From Nesterenkonia aurantiaca (GTDB taxonomy: Bacteria > Actinomycetota > Actinomycetes > Actinomycetales > Micrococcaceae): DNA of 64,000 bases. This document shows positions 57,976 to 64,000 of the stretch, one piece after another. The notes beneath the pieces are model-generated. The model saw only the letters and a list, made by a program, of their open reading frames with translations. It did not search any database and was not told the origin of the DNA. Within the stretch, counting starts at the first letter, position 1; the number at the start of each line of letters is the position of its first letter. Made by a program: the position numbers and the translations under genes. The DNA lies in the NCBI RefSeq assembly GCF_004364585.1, contig NZ_SOAN01000002.1:3000-66999 (forward strand), read 5' to 3'.

Positions 57976-59382
57976 GCTCGGCACCGGTTCGTGCCGGCCA
58001 CCCGGGGCTGGATCCGGGATCGCGCGTCGCACGGGATCGCGCTCCGGGCGCAGGATGTCGAGCACCACCTGGACCATCAGATAGATCGTGGCGCCGATGT
58101 GGCCCAGCACCGCGGCGATGTAGAGCGCGGTGTCGAAGGAATGCTGCGGATCCTGGTCCCCCACGATGCCTGCCAGGTACATCCACACCGCCCAGAAGTG
58201 CAGCAGCTGGAACCCCTGCCAGATCAGCGCGTCGCGCCAACGCGGTGCCGCCAGCGCGATGAGCGGGATCAGCCAGATCATGAACTGCGGCGAATAGACC
58301 TTGTTCAGCAGCAGGAACGCCGCCACGATCAGGAACAGCAGCTGCACCATCCGGGGTGGATGCTTCGCCAGCAGTCCCAGCACCAGCACTCCGGCGCAGG
58401 CCGCCACGAAGAGCCCGAGTGCGAGGCCCGAGATCATCTCGGGACTCGGGCCGCCGCGATCCCCGGCGAGCAGCTGCCAGAGGTGCCAGGGTGAGGAGTA
58501 TCCGGCGCCGCGCTCGGCGGAGAGCTCGAAGAACTGGGACCAGGAGGTGAAGCTCAGCGCCATCGCCGGGATGTTGAGCACCAACCAGCTGGCCGCCGTG
58601 CCGCCGAGCACGCGCAGGAAGACCTGAAACCCCAGCCGGGTGTCGCGGCGCAGCACCAGGACCAGCACGGCGCCGAGCATGAACAGCGGGAACAGCTTGA
58701 AGGACACGCCGACGCCGATCATCACCCCGGCGCTGACATGGGCCCCACGCTGGAAGGCCAGGATGGCCAGGGCCAGCGCGGTCACGGCCCAGATGTCCCA
58801 GTTGATCCCGATGCCGAAGATGATCGCCGGGGAGAGTGCCACGATCGCGGCGTCCCAGGGACGCGCGCCGGCGGCCTTCATCACCACCAGCACCAGCACC
58901 AGCCACACGGCTGCGGCCGCGGCGAAGCTGAGGTCCCAGTAGAGCAGCGAGGCGCGCTCGGCGGACCAGCCCAGCGCCACGGTCACCTCCTGGGTGAGCA
59001 GGAACCGGGTCGAGGCCGCCAGCAGCGCGGCGACCAGGCTGGTGAGCACCGGGTACTCGAAGTAGCTCGGGCCGAGCAGCGGACCCCACGGCGCCTGGCC
59101 GAGTTCACGCTGGGTGAAGAGCGCGCTGATGTCTGAATAGCAGCCCGCGTGATAGACCCCCACCCCGCCCCAGCCATTGATCCGACAGTACTGGCTGGTC
59201 AGCGCCGAGAGCAGGATTCCCAGCACGGTCAGGCCCAACAGCACCCGGGTCGGGGTGCCCCGAGGGCGCAACCGAGCCCCTGCGGGTCCGCCGAGGCGTT
59301 CCGAGAGGTGCCGCAGCATCGGGTCATCCCGGGTCGGAGCGACCGGGGGTCCGTCCTTCGGGGGCTTGGTCATCGGGTCCAC
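57961..59382 (-). CDS. GT87-type polyprenol-dependent mannosyltransferase
   Basis: 473 residues from GTG 59382, behind GGAGG at 5 nt (an ATG at 59373 and longer versions are possible). About ten membrane segments; the GT-C signature region in the first extracellular loop reads GCYSDISALFTQRELGQAPWGP, followed by FEYPVLTSL. The pattern fits DUF2029/GT87 enzymes that transfer mannose or arabinose from polyprenyl phosphate to wall glycans or lipoglycans. Convergent with pcnA. The exact sugar is not known. Confidence 0.88.
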   Translation of the reverse strand: MDPMTKPPKDGPPVAPTRDDPMLRHLSERLGGPAGARLRPRGTPTRVLLGLTVLGILLSALTSQYCRINGWGGVGVYHAGCYSDISALFTQRELGQAPWGPLLGPSYFEYPVLTSLVAALLAASTRFLLTQEVTVALGWSAERASLLYWDLSFAAAAAVWLVLVLVVMKAAGARPWDAAIVALSPAIIFGIGINWDIWAVTALALAILAFQRGAHVSAGVMIGVGVSFKLFPLFMLGAVLVLVLRRDTRLGFQVFLRVLGGTAASWLVLNIPAMALSFTSWSQFFELSAERGAGYSSPWHLWQLLAGDRGGPSPEMISGLALGLFVAACAGVLVLGLLAKHPPRMVQLLFLIVAAFLLLNKVYSPQFMIWLIPLIALAAPRWRDALIWQGFQLLHFWAVWMYLAGIVGDQDPQHSFDTALYIAAVLGHIGATIYLMVQVVLDILRPERDPVRRAIPDPAPGGRHEPVPSSELG

Positions 59383-59515
59383 GATAACCTCCGGGGTCGA
59401 CTCGCTATAGGCTTCTGACTCAGAGACACCGATATGACTGAGATCACCTTCCAGCTGGCGGCGGGACCCCCGCCGCGCTGGGAGACAGAGCTGCAAGACC
59501 CCAAGGAGAGCACTT

Positions 59516-60601
59516 TTGGCAGATCATCCCATCCGAGTCGCCGTGGTCGGCGTCGGAAACTGTGCGGCATCACTGGTCCAGGGCGTGGAGTACTACAAGG
59601 ACGCCCCCGATGATCAGCGAGTTCCCGGGCTGATGCATGTCCGATTCGGGGACTACCACGTGAGCGACGTCGCGTTCGTCGCGGCCTTCGATGTGGACGC
59701 GAAGAAGGTCGGGCTGGACCTGGCCGAGGCGATCACCGCCTCGCAGAACAACACCATCACCATCGCCGAGGTCCCTGCCACCGGGATCACCGTGCAGCGT
59801 GGCCCGACCCTGGACGGACTCGGGAAGTACTACCGGGAGACCATCGAGGAGTCCGCGGCCGAGCCGGTGGACGTGGTGGCCACGCTGAAGCAGGCCCAGG
59901 CCGATGTGCTGGTCTGCTACCTGCCGGTGGGCTCCGAGGAAGCCGCCCGGTTCTACGCCCAGGCCGCGATCGACGCGGGCGTGGCCTTCGTCAACGCGCT
60001 TCCGGTGTTCATCGCCGGCACCCCGGAATGGGCGAGCAAATTCGCCGACGCCGGGGTCCCGATCGTCGGGGACGACATCAAGTCGCAGATCGGGGCGACG
60101 ATCACGCACCGCGAGCTGGCCCACCTGTTCGAAGACCGCGGGGTCCACCTGGACCGGACCTACCAGCTCAACGTGGGCGGGAACATGGACTTCAAGAACA
60201 TGCTCGAGCGCGATCGACTGGAGTCCAAGAAGATCTCCAAGACCCAGGCGGTGACCTCGAACACCTCCGCGCCGCTGGCCGACCGAGATGTCCATATCGG
60301 ACCCAGCGACTACATCCAGTGGCTCGATGATCGGAAGTGGGCGTTCATCCGGCTGGAGGGTCGCAATTTCGGGGACGCCCCGGTCTCCATCGAGCTCAAG
60401 CTCGAGGTCTGGGACTCGCCGAACTCAGCCGGGGTGATCATCGATGCGATCCGGGCGGCGAAGATCGGGCTGGACCGCGGCATCGGCGGACCGCTGCTCT
60501 CGGCGTCGAGCTACTTCATGAAGTCCCCGCCGGAGCAGTTCCACGACGATGTCGCCCACGAGAAGGTTGAGGCCTTCATCCGCGGCGAGATCGACCGGTA
60601 G
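59516..60601 (+). CDS. ino1: inositol-3-phosphate synthase
   Basis: 361 residues with a TTG start, supported by AAGGAG at 7-nt spacing. Rossmann NAD motif [52 protein letters not shown] and [12 protein letters not shown] are actinobacterial Ino1 signatures with the catalytic lysines. It converts glucose-6-phosphate to myo-inositol-3-phosphate for phosphatidylinositol and mycothiol. Divergently placed from the mannosyltransferase, whose lipoglycan products would use phosphatidylinositol. Confidence 0.96.
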   Translation: MADHPIRVAVVGVGNCAASLVQGVEYYKDAPDDQRVPGLMHVRFGDYHVSDVAFVAAFDVDAKKVGLDLAEAITASQNNTITIAEVPATGITVQRGPTLDGLGKYYRETIEESAAEPVDVVATLKQAQADVLVCYLPVGSEEAARFYAQAAIDAGVAFVNALPVFIAGTPEWASKFADAGVPIVGDDIKSQIGATITHRELAHLFEDRGVHLDRTYQLNVGGNMDFKNMLERDRLESKKISKTQAVTSNTSAPLADRDVHIGPSDYIQWLDDRKWAFIRLEGRNFGDAPVSIELKLEVWDSPNSAGVIIDAIRAAKIGLDRGIGGPLLSASSYFMKSPPEQFHDDVAHEKVEAFIRGEIDR

Positions 60602-60640
60602 GAACTTCCCAGCTCGCGTCTCGGCAAGCCGCTGGAGGGT

Positions 60641-61507
60641 TCAGCGGGAGCTGGAGTGGTCTGCGGCATAGGCCGCGAAGATCTCATCCAGGTCCCGGCC
60701 CGAGACGAAGCTCGGGCTCAGCGTGGAGCCCAGGTGGTCCAGCAGCGAGCCGAGCCTCGCGGCGCTGATCCGCACCTCCGGCGCGCTGCTGTCTGCTGCG
60801 GCTCGACGCAGCGCCAGGGCATGGTGCAGGTGCTGCGAGAGCGCGACGGCGTCCGCGTCGACTCGGAAGTAGTAGGTCTCGCTGTGCTGGGTGAAGTCCA
60901 CGCAGATCTGCGCGATCTGCTCCGAGAGCCGGTCAACCTCGGTCTGGACCGAAGCCGGGTCCAGTTCGGAGAGCTGCTTCAGGAATCCGGATTCCTGAAG
61001 CGCGTTGAGCATCAGCGCGGCAGAGCGCCGGCGGAACAGCGGCGGATAGATCTGCATGAACCAGGTGAGCGCTCCGGTGAGCAGCGCGAAGCCGGTCAGT
61101 CCCTGGACCGGAGCCACCAGCCTCAGCCCCGGCTCCACCGCGACCACATCGCCGAAGCCGAGCGTCGCCAGCGAGGCCAATGAGACGTAGAGAGCCTCGG
61201 CGAAGACCGGGTAGTCGCCGGGGTTGATACCGTCGGCATAGAGGAGGCCCTCAGGGACATGTGGGTAGTAGATCAGTGCCCAACCCACCGCTTGGATCAT
61301 CACCCACATCATGATGACGGCAACCATCGTGGCGGGACCGAGCGCGTAGCTCAACCGATGCTTCGTGGTCCTGGAGAGCTTCCACACCGCTGAGAAGACC
61401 AGGCTGCTCAGCGGACCTGACCCGCGCGGGTGCAGCAGGTGGTTGAACATGTCCCAAAGGCCCACCAGGATGACGGCGATTCCGGCGATGGTCAGTACGG
61501 TGCCCAA
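60641..61507 (-). CDS. potassium-channel-like membrane protein
   Basis: 288 residues from TTG 61507, preferred because AGGAG lies 6 nt upstream; GTG 61552 would add 15 residues without a ribosome-binding site. About four membrane segments; the last pair surrounds a pore loop with the selectivity filter LATLGFGDVVAV (TxGFGD form). A cytoplasmic helical C-terminal region of about 130 residues follows, with no RCK/TrkA nucleotide motif. Single-pore ion channels of this kind assemble as tetramers and conduct K+. Regulation unknown. Confidence 0.85.
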   Translation of the reverse strand: MGTVLTIAGIAVILVGLWDMFNHLLHPRGSGPLSSLVFSAVWKLSRTTKHRLSYALGPATMVAVIMMWVMIQAVGWALIYYPHVPEGLLYADGINPGDYPVFAEALYVSLASLATLGFGDVVAVEPGLRLVAPVQGLTGFALLTGALTWFMQIYPPLFRRRSAALMLNALQESGFLKQLSELDPASVQTEVDRLSEQIAQICVDFTQHSETYYFRVDADAVALSQHLHHALALRRAAADSSAPEVRISAARLGSLLDHLGSTLSPSFVSGRDLDEIFAAYAADHSSSR

Positions 61508-61622
61508 AGAAGACTCCTGAGACTCGAAGGTGTCCTGCGACCTTAGCGCCACAGGGCCCGCCCAGATCCAGCCTGTGCCCCCTGAAGGGATCGTGTCCGG
61601 CGGGTCCGGGTATTTTGGAGGG

Positions 61623-62915
61623 ATGGAGAGACTTCACGCCGTCGACGCGCTACGCGCGCTGGCCCTGCTGGGCATCTTGTCCGTGAACATCTGGTACTTC
61701 GCCTTTCCGGAGAACCTCGTCGGCGGCGGGCGCTCCGCCGGACTGAGCGAGACGGGCTCCGGAGACGACGCCGGGGCCTTCGCCGCTGCTGATCAGTGGG
61801 TGGCCTTCGCCGCTACAGCGGTCTTCGAGGGCAAGTCCTATGTGATCTTCTCCTTCCTCTTCGGTCTGGCCTTCGTGCTGCAGTGGAGCTCCGCGCACCG
61901 CGCCGGGGTCAGCGAGGTCTCCCGCTCACAGCGTCGCTTCACCGGACTGGTGGTCCTCGGGCTGCTGCATGGGGTCTTCCTCTTCGTGGGCGACATCCTG
62001 CTCGCCTACGCCGTCCTGGGCTTCGCGCTGCTGGGACTGCGCCGGATCAGCACCCGGGCCGCGCTGCTGCTCGCCGCCGGGCTCTGGGTCGTGGTGGCGC
62101 TGGCGCTCCTCGGACTGGGCGCACTGACCTGGTGGCTGGAGTCCGCTCCGCTGATGGACGGCGCGGCGATGAGCCCGGAGTCCATGGAGAGCTCCGGGCT
62201 GATCATGGCCAGCGAGGAGGCCCGGGCGGCCTATACCGGGAGCCTCGGCAGCTACCTGGCCTTCCAGCTGGACGCCTACGCGCTCGTGGCCCCCTCGATG
62301 CTGCTGGTGCAGGGGCCCATCGCGTTCGCGGCCTTCCTGCTGGGGCTGGTGCTCGGACGCCTGCGGATGCTGGAGCGGATCCTCGCCGGAGAGATCGCCA
62401 CGGCGCGGCTGGTCTCGGTCATGCTGCCCGCCCTCGCGGTGGGAGGCGGGCTCAGCGTGACCGCCGCCTGGATGGTCTGGGGCGGCGAGCCGGGAGCCGG
62501 TGGATTGGGCGCTGAGACGCTCAGCGCCGGACTGATCTTCCTCGCGGGACCGGTACAGGCCACCGGCTATGTCCTGGCGGCACTGCTGGTCATGCGCCAC
62601 CGCGGGTTCAGCTGGCTGGTGCGCCTCCTGGCCCCGGCCGGGCGGATGTCGCTGAGCAACTACCTGGGCCAGTCCCTGGTGCTCGCCCTGATCTTCTCCG
62701 CGCTGGGCGCCCCGCTGGGCCTGGGACTGGCCGGGCAGCTGAGCGCGAGCCAGGTGGGCGGCGTCGTCGTCGTGCTCTGGCTGGGCCAGCTCGGGATCTC
62801 GCACCTGTGGCTGCGCTTCTTCGACCGCGGCCCGATGGAGGCGCCGCTGCGCGCCTGGACCTACGCGGTGAAGCCGCTTCACGTGAAACCGGCCCAGGAT
62901 CATCCTTCAGCGTGA
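61623..62915 (+). CDS. DUF418 / acyltransferase-like membrane protein
   Basis: 430 residues from ATG 61623; the frame is open to GTG 61593 and 61530. The N-terminus ERLHAVDALRALALLGILSVN is the family signature, with about ten membrane segments and the C-terminal DUF418 part ending GQLGISHLWLRFFDRGPME. TATTTT at 61611-61616 lies about 7 nt before the ATG, so a leaderless transcript is possible. Family members are thought to be transporters or acyl-transfer proteins; function unknown. Its 3' end contains a parS-like palindrome (62876-62889). Confidence 0.88.
   Translation: MERLHAVDALRALALLGILSVNIWYFAFPENLVGGGRSAGLSETGSGDDAGAFAAADQWVAFAATAVFEGKSYVIFSFLFGLAFVLQWSSAHRAGVSEVSRSQRRFTGLVVLGLLHGVFLFVGDILLAYAVLGFALLGLRRISTRAALLLAAGLWVVVALALLGLGALTWWLESAPLMDGAAMSPESMESSGLIMASEEARAAYTGSLGSYLAFQLDAYALVAPSMLLVQGPIAFAAFLLGLVLGRLRMLERILAGEIATARLVSVMLPALAVGGGLSVTAAWMVWGGEPGAGGLGAETLSAGLIFLAGPVQATGYVLAALLVMRHRGFSWLVRLLAPAGRMSLSNYLGQSLVLALIFSALGAPLGLGLAGQLSASQVGGVVVVLWLGQLGISHLWLRFFDRGPMEAPLRAWTYAVKPLHVKPAQDHPSA
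62876..62889. promoter_or_regulatory. isolated parS-like palindrome
   Basis: GCTTCACGTGAAAC, one mismatch to the parS core, inside the 3' end of the DUF418 gene about 12.3 kb from the last site near parB. A candidate distal ParB site; could be chance. Confidence 0.55.
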
Positions 62916-62950
62916 TGCGCACCGCACCGGTGCGGACCTAGCGTGGAGCC

Positions 62951-63862
62951 ATGATCACAGCCAGCGGCCTGCGCAAGACCTACGGGGAGCGAACCGCGGT
63001 GGACGGGATCAGCTTCGCGCTGGAGCCGGGCCGGGTCACCGGCTTCCTGGGTCCCAACGGGGCGGGGAAGTCCACCACGATGCGGCTGGCCATGGGGCTG
63101 GACCGGCCCAGCGCCGGGCAGATCACGATCAACGGCAGGCCCTACGCCGAACACCGCGCCCCGCTGCGCGAGGTCGGGGCGGTGCTCGACGCCGGGGCGT
63201 GGCATCCGGGATGGACCGGGGAGCAGCAGCTGCGCATCCTGGCCGCCACCCACGCCATCCCCAAGGCTCGGGTCCAGGAGGTCATCGAGATGACCGGACT
63301 CAGCTCCGTGGCCACCCGACGGATCAAGAGCTACTCCCTGGGGATGACTCAGCGGCTTGGGATCGCCGCTGCGATGCTGGGTGACCCCGGGGTGCTGATC
63401 TTCGACGAGCCCATCAACGGGCTGGACCCTGAGGGCGTGCGCTGGGTCCGCCAGCTGGTCCGCCGACTCGCCGCCCAGGGACGGACCGTGTTCATCTCCT
63501 CTCATCTGATGTCGGAGATGGCGCAGACCGCCGATCATCTCATCGTGCTCGGACAGGGGCGGATCATCGCCGATCAGCCGCTGGGCGATTTCATCGACCC
63601 GGCGGGAGAGACCCGGGTGCTGGTGCGCACCGAGGACGCGCAGGCGCTCATGACTGCGCTCGCCGGAGCCCAGATCACCCTGGTCTGCCAGGACGCCGAG
63701 ACCTTCGAGGCGCGCGGCATCGACGCCCGGAGCATCGGCCGCCGGGCACTGGAGATCGGCGTGGTGATCCACGAGCTGACCCCGCTGCACTCCTCCCTGG
63801 AGGAGTCCTACCTCAGGCTGACCGGGAACTATGTCGAACACCGCTCCGGAGGACTGCTATGA
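62951..63862 (+). CDS. ABC exporter ATP-binding protein
   Basis: 303 residues. Walker A GPNGAGKSTTM, signature SYSLGMTQRLGIAAAM, Walker B VLIFDEPINGLDP and H-loop SSHLMSEMAQ. The C-terminal 80 residues are an accessory domain. It resembles the BcrA/CcmA-type ATPases of two-gene exporters such as bacitracin or lantibiotic transporters. The stop overlaps the start of the next permease gene by 4 nt. Starts 35 bp after the DUF418 gene. Confidence 0.93.
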   Translation: MITASGLRKTYGERTAVDGISFALEPGRVTGFLGPNGAGKSTTMRLAMGLDRPSAGQITINGRPYAEHRAPLREVGAVLDAGAWHPGWTGEQQLRILAATHAIPKARVQEVIEMTGLSSVATRRIKSYSLGMTQRLGIAAAMLGDPGVLIFDEPINGLDPEGVRWVRQLVRRLAAQGRTVFISSHLMSEMAQTADHLIVLGQGRIIADQPLGDFIDPAGETRVLVRTEDAQALMTALAGAQITLVCQDAETFEARGIDARSIGRRALEIGVVIHELTPLHSSLEESYLRLTGNYVEHRSGGLL

Positions 63863-64000
63863 ACCCCAACACCTCCCGCGCCCCGGGAAGCACCCAACCC
63901 GGCGCCGTTGATCATCCGGCGGGCAACGCCGCGGCCTCGGCGTTCGGTCCCGCCGAGGTCAGCTTCACCCGTGCGCTGCGCGCGGAGTGGCTGAAGCTGA
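63859..64000 (+). CDS. ABC exporter permease (partial, 5' end)
   Basis: ATG overlaps the ATPase stop (ATGA). 47 codons are visible: a Pro/Ala-rich cytoplasmic head, then SFTRALRAEWLKL, the usual entry of ABC-2 type permeases such as those paired with BcrA-like ATPases. The rest lies beyond the right edge. Confidence 0.8.
   Translation, partial: MNPNTSRAPGSTQPGAVDHPAGNAAASAFGPAEVSFTRALRAEWLKL

Overview
The window comes from a high-GC Gram-positive bacterium of the order Micrococcales and carries its chromosomal replication-origin region. The evidence is the block gyrA-gyrB-DUF721-recF-dnaN-oriC-dnaA together with rpmH-rnpA-yidD-yidC-jag-rsmG-parA-parB, the fhaA-fhaB-pstP-rodA-pbpA-pknA-pknB cluster, murT-gatD, crgA, a class E sortase, DUF3566 and a DLW-39 peptide. 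The gene style (acidic low-complexity tails and linkers, frequent GTG starts) would suit a Micrococcaceae member such as Nesterenkonia, but the genus is an inference.

Layout. 1-7,791 is an accessory arm read leftwards: a truncated DUF3494 ice-binding surface protein with a 12-bp tandem repeat, a YceI protein, and a beta-glucoside system (LacI regulator, GH1 beta-glucosidase, two permeases, binding lipoprotein) with a perfect LacI-type operator at its promoter. 8,047-18,369 is the rightward FHA / phosphatase / Ser-Thr kinase / elongation cluster that couples kinase signalling to peptidoglycan synthesis, followed by murT-gatD (lipid II amidation). 20,619-28,046 holds crgA, sortase E, pabA, a cyclophilin, a rhomboid protease and two CNNM/CBS membrane proteins. 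A compact cluster of DnaA boxes lies at 25,389-25,495, outside oriC. 28,335-28,640 carries tRNA-Ala, a 37-residue DLW-39 gene and tRNA-Ile.

28,736-39,959 is the leftward replication block (DUF3566, gyrA, gyrB, DUF721/DciA-like, recF, dnaN, dnaA), with oriC in the 0.7-kb dnaA-dnaN gap. A two-gene ABC exporter (40,061-42,732) sits between dnaA and rpmH, which are normally neighbours. rpmH to parB runs rightwards. The parA-parB gap is an array of parS sites, and further copies lie inside parA, inside parB, just after parB and once 12 kb away; 15 sites were found in all. trxA and trxB follow, with a sigma-R/SigH-type promoter before trxB, then murJ with its pseudokinase-like partner, a NUDIX hydrolase and pcnA. 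The right end carries a GT87-type glycosyltransferase, ino1, a potassium-channel protein, a DUF418 membrane protein and the start of a second ABC exporter.

Most of the window is core chromosome. The parts that stand out are the ice-binding protein, the dense parS array with sites embedded in the parA and parB reading frames, the second DnaA-box cluster, the exporter between dnaA and rpmH, the non-canonical start of the rhomboid gene, and large insertions or tails in PknB, RecF, PstP, ParB and GyrA.
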